DNA of 64,000 nt. Origin: Dickeya poaceiphila (GTDB taxonomy: Bacteria > Pseudomonadota > Gammaproteobacteria > Enterobacterales > Enterobacteriaceae). Under the pieces are notes generated by a model. It searched no databases. It saw nothing but the letters and a program-made list of their open reading frames with translations, and was not told where the DNA came from. Made by a program: the position numbers and the translations under genes. Location of the stretch: assembly GCF_007858975.2 (NCBI RefSeq), contig NZ_CP042220.2, positions 1,922,001 through 1,986,000 of the forward strand, written 5' to 3'. Shown piece by piece: positions 46,001 to 54,123 of this stretch. Numbering within the stretch: position 1 is the first letter of the stretch; every line of letters begins with the position of its first letter.

Positions 46001-48184
46001 GATACGCTGGCAAACGCCGGTTCGCTGCTGGCGACGGACGGCGTGACGCTGGCCCTGTTGCAGGACTACACCGGCGGCGCAGGCAGCCGGGTATTGGGCA
46101 ACGGGGCGGTGACGCTGACGGCACAGACGGTCAGTCAGCAGGGCGAGATGGGCGGCGACCGCTTGCAGCTCAGTACCGGGGAACTGACCAACGCCGGGCG
46201 ACTGGTGGGCCTGTCGCAACTGGACGTGACCAGCCGGGGGCAACTGACCAATACCGCAGACGGGGCGCTGCTGGGTAACGGCGTCACCACGGTGACGGCG
46301 GGAATGCTGGATAACGTCGGCGTGCTGCAGGGTGACGCGCTGACGTTGCAGGCCGGCACGCTGGACAACCGGGGCCGCCTTCAGGGCACGGCGGCACTGA
46401 CGCTGAGCGGGGTGTCGCGCTATACCGGCAGCGACAACAGCCAGCTGCTGAGCGGCGGCACGGCGACGCTGGCCATTGATAACGCCGACAACGCCGGGCT
46501 GTGGCAGGCACAAGACCTGCGCTTCAGCGGGACGTCGCTGACCAGCCGGGGGCAGATAACCGGGCTGAACAGTCTGACGGTTGACGCGGCCAGCCTGAGT
46601 AATACCGGCCAGCTTGCCACCCAGGGGATGGCGACGCTGCACGGGCAGCAGTTTGACAACGGCGGCACGCTGACCGCGCTGGGCGGTTTTAACGCACAAT
46701 TCAGTGACAACGTCACCAATCAGGCAGGCGGACAATTGCTGAGCGGCGGCAGCGGCCAGCTTGCCACCGGTACCCTGCGCAATCAGGGGGTGTGGCAGTC
46801 GGCGCGACTGTCACTGAACGCGGAGACGCTGGATAATCAGGGCACGCTGCTGGGGCTGGAAGACGGCACCCTGCAACTGACGGGGGCGTATCAGGGCGGG
46901 GCGGGCAGCCGGGTGCTGGGCAACGGCGCCTTCAGCCTGAGTGCGGCCACGATAGACAATGCCGGGCAGTGGCAGGCGCAGACCGTGACGCTGCGGGGCG
47001 GCAACCTGCGCAATCAGGGCACGATAACCGGCAGCGGACAGCTGACCGCCACGCTGGATAACACACTGGAGAACAGTGCCGGGGCGACGCTGCTGGGCGG
47101 AACACTATCGCTGGGCGGCGCGACGGTGAGCAACGCAGGACAGATAGAAGGCCGTAACGGCCTGACGGTACAGGGCGGCAGCCTGCTGAGCAACCTGAGC
47201 GGCGGCCAGCTGCTGTCGGGCGGCGCACTGACGCTGAATGCCGCGCAACTGACCAACGCCGGCTGGGCGCAGGGCGCGGACCTGATGCTGAACACCACGC
47301 AACTGGACAACACCGGCACGCTGCAGGCGCAGAACGGGCTGACGCTGCACCTGCCGCAGTGGAGCAACAGCGGGACGATGCAGGCCGGGCAGCTGGACAT
47401 CACCACCGACGGGCAACTGGAAAACCGGGGCACGTTGCTGGGGCTGACTCGGCTGGCGTTGCAAGCGGCGGGTATCACCAACGCGGACGGGGCGCGGCTA
47501 TACAGTGCGGGGGACCTGTCTCTGCGCACCGGGCAACTGACGCAGAACGGTCAGCTGGCGGCGCTGGGCAACCTGCAGGCCGATATCGGCGGCCCGTTCA
47601 CCCTGACCCGTGCGCTGGCGGCGGGTGGGCAGCTGACGCTGAACGTGAACGGCGACCTGGTGCAGGCGGGGACGCTGCAAGGCAACGGGGTGACGGTGAC
47701 CAGCACCGGCACGCTGACGCAGCAGGGCCGCATCGTGGCCGGCAATGGCGCGAGCGCGCTGTCGGCGGCGGCCCTCAGCCAGACGGAGAGCGGTAGCATT
47801 CAGGGCGGCGGGCCGCTGAGCCTGCGGGCCGATGGCAACATCACCAACCGGGGCTTTGTGGGAACGGCAGCGGACCTGTTGTTGCAGGCGGGCGGGCTGA
47901 TAGACAACAGCAGCCTGCTGTACGGCGGCGGCAACCTGTGGCTGCTGTCGGACGCACTGGTCAACCGGTTCGGCAACATTCTGGCGGGGAACAGCCTGTG
48001 GATACAGCGTGACGCGGCGGGTAACGCCAGCAGCAGCGTACTGAACAGCTCAGGCACCATCGAAACCCAGCGCGGGGATATCACGGTGCGCACCGGGACG
48101 CTGACCAACCAGCGCGAAGGGCTGACAGTGACCGAAAGCAGCAGCTCGGCGGCGGATATGCCATCGTGGGCGGGGGGGCAATAG
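40037..48184 (+). CDS. hecA: HecA/CdiA exoprotein, 5' part (TPS and FHA-1 region, ends at frameshift)
   Basis: The first 2,715 codons of a CdiA-like filamentous exoprotein. The N-terminus has an extended signal region (MVWCLVWLTGLQPLLPAWA) and the TPS secretion domain with LNGRAASAIINEVVSPNRSR and VMVANPYGITCSGCGF (residues about 30-260), which HecB recognises. The rest is a beta-helical FHA-1 region of 20-residue-type repeats rich in LDN.GT, LTNTG and L..GG. The frame ends SWAGGQ at a TAG reached through a run of seven G. Continuing in the -1 frame gives SWAGGAIAHIPM, the expected continuation. One extra G in the run would join this part to the 3' part. Confidence 0.9.
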   Translation: MKAVKSSQRVMVWCLVWLTGLQPLLPAWAAGVTVASGNTTLEAAGNGVPVVNIATPDAAGLSHNRYHDFNVDNRGLILNNGTAQLNPSQLGGLLQNNPNLNGRAASAIINEVVSPNRSRLAGYLEVAGQAASVMVANPYGITCSGCGFLNTPRITLTTGTPQYDAAGVLSGLDVRGGDILIDGAGLDASGSDYIALIARTASLQAGLSAREAQVVLGANRVGTDGSVTAQGGSGASPVLALDTGALGGMYANRISLVSTEQGVGVNTAGLSAREGDIRLSANGRLQIGSAIAQGELTAQGGTLALQDKQQAQGNITLRGEQGITLTGSQTRAGQHLTLSSDGRIAADTARLSAGVSDSGAVQPGYGVSVSGAELALGQAQLSGDRLGLTTSGAVSQSSGGAWQAVSGLTVRGGALSLDGDAGAQTLTVSGSGLSGSGRWQATGDLSLDGLATAQWDGTLLAGGGLTVSAASLTNRGTLAGGQVSLMTPGLSNTGTVSGRQVGVQAAQLVNGGTLSADEGLSIQAQTGLDNSGSLLSGSALTIQAGQTVNRGVLSGDAVTLSGDALWNGGRVQGRQSVGLTAATGFSQTADGALTSGGQVTVLAGAVDTGGSVTAQGLTLDGGRWRNQGTVSLGGDGRLTLDELDNGGSLLAAGTWDMAVGRLGNSGTLQGSGLRLRGDTLDNQGTFTGTTQTALKLDGALTNTGLLKGQRLELTAAALDNGGTLLGVDALTLAITGTARNQASGRWLSQGAGRLTAHTLDNQGNWQSDRIDVMAQAIRNAGQLLGLSALTLTAEDALTSTGTGSLLTQGAAVLTAASVDNDGDWQAGSLLLTADQLRNGGRIQSDGALTVALSPSGQLSNSGTLAANGEATLSPGVLDNRGTLSVRGNLTVAGADLRNAGQMATQGALTMKLSGDYDGAGDLYSEAALTLDGADITNGGGHWQGSTLAVTGYQLINQGVLAGERIALSGQQLDNTGSITGGRSLTVTLPGGLTNAGRLEGQRLELTAAALDNGGTLLGVDALTLAIAGTARNQASGRWLSQGAGRLTAHTLDNQGQWQGDNLTVTAQTLRNAGELLGLSALTLTADDALTNTGRLLTQGAVVLTAARVDNDGEGQAGSLLLTADSLRNGGHLISEGELRITLPATDDTPLRAARQLAQDVQAAGLPAGSLSNTGTLAAGGDSRISAGRVENQGMLAGGDLTLSARDVINGGRLESRTLQLTGERLDNGGTLLAERGGELRLTGALSVGADGQLLSNGDWQVQAGAVNTQGLWQGNALTLNADTLANAGSLLATDGVTLALLQDYTGGAGSRVLGNGAVTLTADRLFNAGRLEGQRLELTAAGLDNSGTLLGVDALTLAIAGTARNQASGRWLSQGAGRLTATELDNQGNWQGDNLTVTTQTIRNAGQLLGLSALTLTANDALTNTGTGSLLTQGAAVLTAARVDNDGAWQADSLLLTADSLRNGGHIISEGALQITLPATDDTPLRAARQLAQDVQAAGLPAGSLSNSGTLAAGGDSRISARRVENQGMLAGGDLTLSARDVINGGRLESRTLQLTGERLDNGGTLLAERGGELRLTGALDVGADGQLLSNGDWQVQAGAVNTQGLWQGNTLTLNADTLSNNGSLLATDGVTLALLQDYTGGAGSRVLGNGAVTLTAQTVSQQGEMGGDRLQLSTGELTNAGRLVGLSQLDVTSRGQLTNTADGALLGNGVTTVTADVLTNAGRLEGQRLELTAAGLDNGGTLLGVDALTLAIAGTARNQASGRWLSQGAGRLTATALDNQGQWQGDNLTVTAQTIRNAGQLLGLSALTLTANDALTNTGTGSLLTQGAAVLRAASVDNDGGWQAGSLQLTADQLRNGGHIVSADELTVALSPSGQFTNTGTLAAGGDSRISARRVENQGMLAGGDLTLSARDVINGGRLESRTLQLTGERLDNGGTLLAERGGELWLTGALNVGADGQLLSNGDWQVQAGAVNTQGLWQGNALTLNADTLANAGSLLATDGVTLALLQDYTGGAGSRVLGNGAVTLTAQTVSQQGEMGGDRLQLSTGELTNAGRLVGLSQLDVTSRGQLTNTADGALLGNGVTTVTAGMLDNVGVLQGDALTLQAGTLDNRGRLQGTAALTLSGVSRYTGSDNSQLLSGGTATLAIDNADNAGLWQAQDLRFSGTSLTSRGQITGLNSLTVDAASLSNTGQLATQGMATLHGQQFDNGGTLTALGGFNAQFSDNVTNQAGGQLLSGGSGQLATGTLRNQGVWQSARLSLNAETLDNQGTLLGLEDGTLQLTGAYQGGAGSRVLGNGAFSLSAATIDNAGQWQAQTVTLRGGNLRNQGTITGSGQLTATLDNTLENSAGATLLGGTLSLGGATVSNAGQIEGRNGLTVQGGSLLSNLSGGQLLSGGALTLNAAQLTNAGWAQGADLMLNTTQLDNTGTLQAQNGLTLHLPQWSNSGTMQAGQLDITTDGQLENRGTLLGLTRLALQAAGITNADGARLYSAGDLSLRTGQLTQNGQLAALGNLQADIGGPFTLTRALAAGGQLTLNVNGDLVQAGTLQGNGVTVTSTGTLTQQGRIVAGNGASALSAAALSQTESGSIQGGGPLSLRADGNITNRGFVGTAADLLLQAGGLIDNSSLLYGGGNLWLLSDALVNRFGNILAGNSLWIQRDAAGNASSSVLNSSGTIETQRGDITVRTGTLTNQREGLTVTESSSSAADMPSWAGGQ
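42154..46280 (+). repeat. Long near-identical repeats within the FHA-1 coding region
   Basis: A block coding for GRLEGQRLELTAA and about 100 following residues recurs near 42154, 43033, 44032 and 45212. A second block (NQGMLAGGDLTLSARDVING and about 120 following residues) recurs near 43606, 44616 and 45727. The copies look almost identical over hundreds of bases, giving roughly 0.9-1.2 kb periodicity. Exact repeats of this size promote length changes by recombination and are easily collapsed in short-read assembly. Confidence 0.8.
48172..48178 (+). repeat. hecA: Seven-G run at the hecA frameshift
   Basis: The upstream frame reads GCG GGG GGG CAA TAG. The downstream frame is one base back (GGG GGG GCA ATA). 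Eight G instead of seven would restore one continuous reading frame of about 4,700 codons. See findings for possible meanings: slippage control, contingency locus or sequencing error. Confidence 0.85.
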
Positions 48185-51100
48185 CACATATTCCAATGAG
48201 TTTATTTGGATATGACGAGTATGGACTTTATTTTGAGTTTGATGCTTCGGGTGATTTAATACCATATATCTCTTATTACACAACGAGTAAGAGTGCCAGT
48301 CTTAAGAAAGTTCCAATCAAAGATAATAGTGTCGTCGTATCAGCTCAGGGTGGATTATCCAGAATTAATTCTGCTAATGATCTAATTGTTTCAGCATCAG
48401 ATGCTGTTATTAATAGTGCTTCATCCTTGATAGCTAATGGGAATATTGTTTTACGTGGTGACAAGCTAAATAACACCTCTTATGAAAGTGGTTCGACATA
48501 TCAGTATTTGGTCTATGAAAGTATCGAAATGGATGTGAAAGAACCCGGCGATGTAAACTATCGACCAGATATGCAGCTTAATGGTTCTTATGTGTCAGCA
48601 TATAATTCGGGGAGTTATGTTGGCGGATTTAACCTACGGAATTCTTATCCTTACGATAACGCACTTAGAAATTATCTAATTTATCGTCTTCGCGGTGAGC
48701 CTGTATATGAAAAAGTCGTTGGCCAAACCTACGCCGCGACCATTCAGGCGGGCGGCGCAATCACCGCTAATTTCACCCAGAACATCAGCAATACCAATCT
48801 GCAACCGGGCAGCGGCGGCTTTATCCCGGCGATAGCCACGCCGACGCTGGCGGGCGTGACGGCGCTCACCCCGACAGGGGCGCAGGCCGGGCTGGGGCTG
48901 AGTGGCGGCGGGGCATCGCCCGTCAGCGGCAGTGCCCTGTCGGGCGCGGGGGCGGCGGTGGCGCTGTCCGGTGAGATCGGTGGTCTCGGTGCCGGTTACC
49001 GCCCGGTCACCCGTGATGAGTCGGCATCGGCGGGCAATGCCTTGTCCGGGGCGGCGGTGGCGCTGTCCGGTCAGAGCGGTGGTCTTAATGCCGGTTACCG
49101 CCCGGTCACCCGTGATGAGTCGGTATCGGCGGGCAATACCCTGTCCGGGGCGGCGGTGGCGTTGTCCGGTCAGACGGGCAGCCCAGTGGCCGGTAACGGT
49201 GTGCCTGCCGGTAGCGCACTGACGCCGTCGGGTATTCCGGCCCTGAGTGCCGCCGGTGAGGTGCCGGTGGCCGGTGCGGCCCTGAGCGCGCTGTCGCTGA
49301 GCGACCTGCAGGCGGTACTGACGCAGGGGCTGGCACCGGTGGCTGGCCCGTCGCTCACTGACTACCCGCTGCCCACCAGCCAAAATGGGCTGTTCGTGGC
49401 GGATACCGCCGACAACAGCCGCTACCTGATACGCAGCAACCCGCTGCTGAGCCAGCTGGGTCAGGTGGACAACCGCCTGTTTGGCGACCTGCGCGGGCTG
49501 CTGGGGCAGACGCCGGGCACTACGGTGCCGGTGGAAACCAGCGCGACGCTGACCGACCCGACGCAATTCCTCGGTTCATCCTACCTGCTGGGCAAGCTGA
49601 ATCTGGATGCGGAGCACGACTATCGTTTTCTGGGGGATGCGGCGTTTGACACCCGTTACATCAGCAACGCGGTGCTGAGCCAGACCGGGCAGCGCTACCT
49701 CAATGGCGTGGGGTCGGACCTGGCGCAGATGCAGCAGCTGATGGACAACGCGGCGGCGGAGCAAAGCCGGCTGAACCTGCAACTGGGGGTGAGCCTCAGC
49801 CCGGAACAGGTAGCGGGGCTGAGCCACAGCATCGTGTGGTGGGAGAGCATCACCGTCGGCGGGCAGACGGTGCTGGCGCCGAAGCTGTATCTGGCGCAGG
49901 CGGATAAAACCAATCTGCAGGGCAGCCGCATCGTGGCGAACAGCGTCAGCCTGAGCGCGGGCGGGGACATCGACAACCGCGGCAGCACGGTGACGGCGCT
50001 GAACGTACTGAATATCACCAGCGGGGGGCAGGTCACCAACAGCGAGGGCGGGCTGCTGAACGCGGGGGGCGCGCTGAATCTGGTGGCGCTGGGCAACCTG
50101 ACCAACCGCAGCGCCACGATACAGGGCAATACGGTGACGCTGGCAAGCGTCAGCGGGGATATCGTCAACACCACGACGACCAGCCAGTGGCAGACGGCAG
50201 CGAGGGATGGCCGGGGCGGCGGGTCGCTGACGCGCACCGATATCGGCCAGACCGGGCTGATAACCGCACAGGGTGGGCTGACGCTACAGGCGGGGCACGA
50301 TATCGCGCTGAACGGGGCGCAGCTGAGCGCGGGTGGGCCGCTGGCGCTGGCAGCAGGCAACGACCTCCGGCTGACGGCGCTGACCACGCTGACGGACACG
50401 GTAAACCAGACCGGCGGCGCCCACAGCGAGCGGCGCAGTCAGGGGCTGGTGCAAAGCCAGCTTGCCAGCGGGAGCGACCTGAGCCTGAGCGCCGGGCGCG
50501 ACCTGGTGAGCACGGCGGCGCAGCTGGGCGCCACGGGCACCATGGCACTGGCGGCGGGACGGGACCTGAGCCTGCTGTCGGCCAGTGAAGAGCAGTTCGG
50601 CTCGAACGCCTGGAACCGGCATCTGGACTGGCAGCAGACGGTGACGCAGCAGGGCACGGCGCTGAACGCGGGCAAAGGCGTGAGCCTGCGGGCGGGTCAG
50701 GACCTGACGCTGCAGGGGGCGCAGGCGGAAACCCGCGGGGCGCTGACGGCGCAGGCGGGGCGTGACCTGAGCCTGCTGTCGGCAACGGAAAGCCGGCACG
50801 ACTTTTTTGAAGAAACCACGGTGAAGAAAGGTTTCCTGTCCAGCACCACCACGCACACGCTGCGGGAGCAGGGGCAGACCACGGAGAAGGGGACGCTGCT
50901 GTCGGCGGGTAGCGTGGCGCTGACGGCGGGACAGGATATCGGGGTGCGCGGCTCGTCGGTGGCGGCGGACGGCGATGTGGCGCTGACAGCCGGGCGCACT
51001 ATCAACACCGCGGCCAGTGTGGAGACCTACCGGCAGTATGAGGAGGTCAGCCGTAAGAAGAGTGGGCTGTTCAGCGGGGGCGGCATCGGCTTTACCATTG

Positions 51101-54100
51101 GCAGTACGTCGCAGCGTCAGACGCTGGCAGCGGCGGGGACCACGGAAAGCCAGAGTGTGAGCACGCTGGGAAGCACCAGCGGGACGGTGAGCCTGCGTGC
51201 CGGGCAGGACGTGAACCTGACCGCCACCGATGTGATGGCGGCGCGGGATATTCAGGTGGTGGGCAATACGGTCACCATTGACCCCGGTTACGACAGCCAT
51301 CGTCAGTCGCAGACGATGGAGCAGAAAACCGCCGGGCTGAGCGTGGCCCTGTCGGGGGTGGTGGGGTCGGCGCTGAACAGCACGCTGCAGACGATGCAGG
51401 CAGTGCATGAGCAGAGCGACAGCCGGCTGAAGGCGCTGCAGGGGATGAAGGCGGTGTTGTCGGGGTATCAGGCGTATCAGGGCACGCAGGTAGATACCAA
51501 CAACAAGGGGGCGTCGTCGTTTGTCGGCCTCAGCGTGTCGCTGGGGGCGCAGCGTGCCAGCAGCAGTCAGAGTAGCGAACAGTCGCAGAGTTTTGCCTCG
51601 ACGCTGAGTGCAGGCCATGATATCAGCGTGGTGGCGCGTCAGGGCGATATCACCGCCGTCGGCAGCCAGCTGAAAGCGGGCAACAACGCAGAGCTGACCG
51701 CGGCTCGCGGGATTAACCTGCTGTCGGCCCGCAATACCGAGTCGCTGACCGGCAGCAACCGTAGCAGCGGCGGGAATATCGGCGTCAGTGTCGGGCTGAG
51801 CGGCAACAGTGCCGGGCTGAGCGTGTTTGCGAATGCCAATGCGGCCAGAGGGCGTGAGCTGGGCAGCGGCAACAGCTGGTCGGAAACCACGGTGGATGCG
51901 GGGCAGCGGGTCGGGCTGACCAGTGGCGGGGACACGCGGCTGACCGGTGCGCAGGTCAGCGGCGGGCGCATTGTGGCCGATGTGGGCGGCAACCTGCTGC
52001 TGGCCAGTCAGCAGGACAGCAACCGTTATGACTCGACGCAGACCAGTGTGTCGGCGGGCGGTAGCTTTACCTTCGGCACCTTCACGGGCAGCGGTTACCT
52101 GAGCGCCAGTCAGGATAAGCTGCACAGCAGTTATGACAGCGTGCAGCAGCAGACCGGGCTGTTTGCCGGTCAGGGCGGCTACGACATTCACGTCGGCAAC
52201 CACACCCAGCTGGACGGGGCGGTGATAGGCTCGACGGCGGGTGCGGATAACAACCGGCTGGATACCGGGACGCTGGGCTGGAGCAATATCGGCAATCAGG
52301 CGGCGTTTTCGGTGTCGCACAGCGGCATCGGGCTGAGCGCCAGCCCGTCGCTGGGGATGTCGGACATGCTGAAATCGGCGGCGCTGACCGTGCCGTCGGC
52401 ACTGATGTCGCTGGGGCGCGGCGGCAACGCCAGCAGTACCACCTACGCGGCGGTGAGCGACGGGGCGCTGGTTATCCGCAATCAGGCCGGTCAGCAGCAG
52501 GACATCAGCGGCCTGAGCCGTGATGTGGCACACGCCAGTAATGCGCTGAGTCCGATATTTGACAAGGAGAAAGAGCAGAAGCGGCTGCAGACGGCGCAGA
52601 TGGTCGGTGAACTGGGCGCGCAGGTGATGGACGTTATCCGCACCGAAGGTGAAATCCGCGCGGTGCGTGCCGCGGAAGCCAGCGGCAAAGTGGACCGCCC
52701 GGCGGATAACGACTCCGACGCGGCGTGGGATAAATACCGGAAAGATCTGACACAAACGGCGGATTACAAGGCGGTGATGGCGTCGTACGGTACCGGCAGT
52801 GACCTGCAACGGGCGGCGCAGGCGGCGACGGCGGCCATTCAGGCGCTGGCCGGCGGGGGTAACCTGCAACAGGCGCTGGCGGGGGCCTCGGCACCGTATC
52901 TGGCGCAGCTGGTAAAAGACGTGACGATGCCGGCGGACGAGCGGAAGGCGACGGCCTCGGACATCGCGGCCAATGCGATGGGCCACGCGCTGATGGGAGC
53001 GGTGGTGGCGCAGCTGTCGGGTAAAGATGCGGTGGCGGGCGCGGTGGGAGCGGCCAGCGGTGAACTGACGGCGCGGCTGCTGATCATGAAGGAGCTGTAT
53101 GGGGGGCGTGAGGCCAGCGACCTGACGGAAGCGGAAAAACAGTCGGTGAGTGCGCTGGCGTCGCTGGCGGCGGGACTGGCATCGGGGATTGCGTCGGGCA
53201 GCACCGAGGGCGCCGCCACGGGCGCCCAGTCCGGGCGTAATGCGGTGGAGAATAACCTTTTGTCTGCCAAACGCAGTCAGGAGCGTTACGAGAAACTGGC
53301 TGCCTGTAATGGCGACAAAGCTTGTGTTGCGGAGGTTCGTCGGGAGTTTGGGCCGGAATCGGATGAACAGCGGCAGCGGGTAGAAACCTGTTCCAGCGCG
53401 GCGGACTGTTACACAGTTGAGCAGGGGCTGAAGTCCATGCGTGCAGAGTACAGCCAGCAGGAAGCGGCACTGGCAGAAAAAGCACGTACACAAGGGGTTG
53501 GCTCGTTAAGCGAGGCGGAGCAAAAAGAGTGGATTGCAGCCCGTAGCGCTTTGACGGAATTGGATTCACAGATAAACCTGTCGTTGCATCGTGCGCAGAC
53601 AATGGGTGGTTCGGCGGAGGTCTCGGCGGAAATCACCAATGTGATGGGCCACGCAGCGATCGCATCGGCTGCGGGAGTTGCCGGAGGGATTTCCAAAGCA
53701 ACATCTAAAGAGTCAGTTACTACTGGGCAAAATAGCCCTATTGTACCGGGTGGGGGTTTAGCTGCTCATGAAGCAGCGGGCGGTCATCTGATCGATAGGC
53801 ATGTTGGGAAAACTGAAGCGGAGTTATTAAATCGAGTGTCTACCGGAAATGTTAAAACGGCATCTTCGTTTACTGACAGGGCTACAGCCGAAGCTGTCAC
53901 AAGTAGGGCTATTGATGGCAACCAATCTAAAATCAGAGACTATTTATCTGGTAGCCAAAAAGCGTATTTAGAAATTGACTATCAATCATCGTCACCTATA
54001 GGCATTAGTGTTTCACGAGGTGCGCCATCAGCAACTCAAGTAACAAACGCTAGGATCGTAATAGCAAGAGATCCATCAATGCCTACTGGTTATAGAATAG

Positions 54101-54123
54101 TAACGGGATATCCAACACCATGA
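48178..54123 (+). CDS. hecA: HecA/CdiA exoprotein, 3' part (variable region, FHA-2, pretoxin-VENN, RNase A-like toxin)
   Basis: About 1,980 codons continue the exoprotein in the -1 frame; GTG at 48166 is the earliest in-frame start but is not preceded by a ribosome site. It comprises a Tyr-rich, AT-rich segment (to about 48720), a spacer with 33-residue repeats (48952-49250), FHA-2 haemagglutinin repeats (about 49900-52300), a pretoxin region ending SGRNAVENN (VENN at 53245-53256) and a 293-residue CT. The last 125 residues match bacterial RNase A-like CDI toxins: HVGKT His, LLNRV Arg 11 residues later, and the final VTGYP with Thr 101 residues after that His and Tyr two further on. These spacings equal His175, Arg186, Thr276 and Tyr278 of the Yersinia kristensenii CdiA toxin. 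The stop overlaps cdiI (ATGA). Confidence 0.88.
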   Translation, partial: AIAHIPMSLFGYDEYGLYFEFDASGDLIPYISYYTTSKSASLKKVPIKDNSVVVSAQGGLSRINSANDLIVSASDAVINSASSLIANGNIVLRGDKLNNTSYESGSTYQYLVYESIEMDVKEPGDVNYRPDMQLNGSYVSAYNSGSYVGGFNLRNSYPYDNALRNYLIYRLRGEPVYEKVVGQTYAATIQAGGAITANFTQNISNTNLQPGSGGFIPAIATPTLAGVTALTPTGAQAGLGLSGGGASPVSGSALSGAGAAVALSGEIGGLGAGYRPVTRDESASAGNALSGAAVALSGQSGGLNAGYRPVTRDESVSAGNTLSGAAVALSGQTGSPVAGNGVPAGSALTPSGIPALSAAGEVPVAGAALSALSLSDLQAVLTQGLAPVAGPSLTDYPLPTSQNGLFVADTADNSRYLIRSNPLLSQLGQVDNRLFGDLRGLLGQTPGTTVPVETSATLTDPTQFLGSSYLLGKLNLDAEHDYRFLGDAAFDTRYISNAVLSQTGQRYLNGVGSDLAQMQQLMDNAAAEQSRLNLQLGVSLSPEQVAGLSHSIVWWESITVGGQTVLAPKLYLAQADKTNLQGSRIVANSVSLSAGGDIDNRGSTVTALNVLNITSGGQVTNSEGGLLNAGGALNLVALGNLTNRSATIQGNTVTLASVSGDIVNTTTTSQWQTAARDGRGGGSLTRTDIGQTGLITAQGGLTLQAGHDIALNGAQLSAGGPLALAAGNDLRLTALTTLTDTVNQTGGAHSERRSQGLVQSQLASGSDLSLSAGRDLVSTAAQLGATGTMALAAGRDLSLLSASEEQFGSNAWNRHLDWQQTVTQQGTALNAGKGVSLRAGQDLTLQGAQAETRGALTAQAGRDLSLLSATESRHDFFEETTVKKGFLSSTTTHTLREQGQTTEKGTLLSAGSVALTAGQDIGVRGSSVAADGDVALTAGRTINTAASVETYRQYEEVSRKKSGLFSGGGIGFTIGSTSQRQTLAAAGTTESQSVSTLGSTSGTVSLRAGQDVNLTATDVMAARDIQVVGNTVTIDPGYDSHRQSQTMEQKTAGLSVALSGVVGSALNSTLQTMQAVHEQSDSRLKALQGMKAVLSGYQAYQGTQVDTNNKGASSFVGLSVSLGAQRASSSQSSEQSQSFASTLSAGHDISVVARQGDITAVGSQLKAGNNAELTAARGINLLSARNTESLTGSNRSSGGNIGVSVGLSGNSAGLSVFANANAARGRELGSGNSWSETTVDAGQRVGLTSGGDTRLTGAQVSGGRIVADVGGNLLLASQQDSNRYDSTQTSVSAGGSFTFGTFTGSGYLSASQDKLHSSYDSVQQQTGLFAGQGGYDIHVGNHTQLDGAVIGSTAGADNNRLDTGTLGWSNIGNQAAFSVSHSGIGLSASPSLGMSDMLKSAALTVPSALMSLGRGGNASSTTYAAVSDGALVIRNQAGQQQDISGLSRDVAHASNALSPIFDKEKEQKRLQTAQMVGELGAQVMDVIRTEGEIRAVRAAEASGKVDRPADNDSDAAWDKYRKDLTQTADYKAVMASYGTGSDLQRAAQAATAAIQALAGGGNLQQALAGASAPYLAQLVKDVTMPADERKATASDIAANAMGHALMGAVVAQLSGKDAVAGAVGAASGELTARLLIMKELYGGREASDLTEAEKQSVSALASLAAGLASGIASGSTEGAATGAQSGRNAVENNLLSAKRSQERYEKLAACNGDKACVAEVRREFGPESDEQRQRVETCSSAADCYTVEQGLKSMRAEYSQQEAALAEKARTQGVGSLSEAEQKEWIAARSALTELDSQINLSLHRAQTMGGSAEVSAEITNVMGHAAIASAAGVAGGISKATSKESVTTGQNSPIVPGGGLAAHEAAGGHLIDRHVGKTEAELLNRVSTGNVKTASSFTDRATAEAVTSRAIDGNQSKIRDYLSGSQKAYLEIDYQSSSPIGISVSRGAPSATQVTNARIVIARDPSMPTGYRIVTGYPTP
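48952..49250 (+). repeat. 99-bp in-frame tandem repeat in hecA
   Basis: Units start at about 48952, 49051 and 49150 and code for GAAVALSG-type starts followed by NAGYRPVTRDES and SAGN-type ends (33 residues each). Copies 1 and 2 are complete and copy 3 is partial. The tract lies between the Tyr-rich segment and the FHA-2 region, and copy number could vary between strains. Confidence 0.8.

Noticed and set aside
42154..46280. Repeats in hecA as a CRISPR array
   Set aside because: Repeats are kilobase-scale, coding and without unique spacers of constant length.
50284..53493. 1,069-codon open frame on the minus strand under hecA
   Set aside because: It is an antisense shadow of GC-rich, repeat-biased hecA codons, rich in Arg, His and Gln, with no domain or ribosome site.
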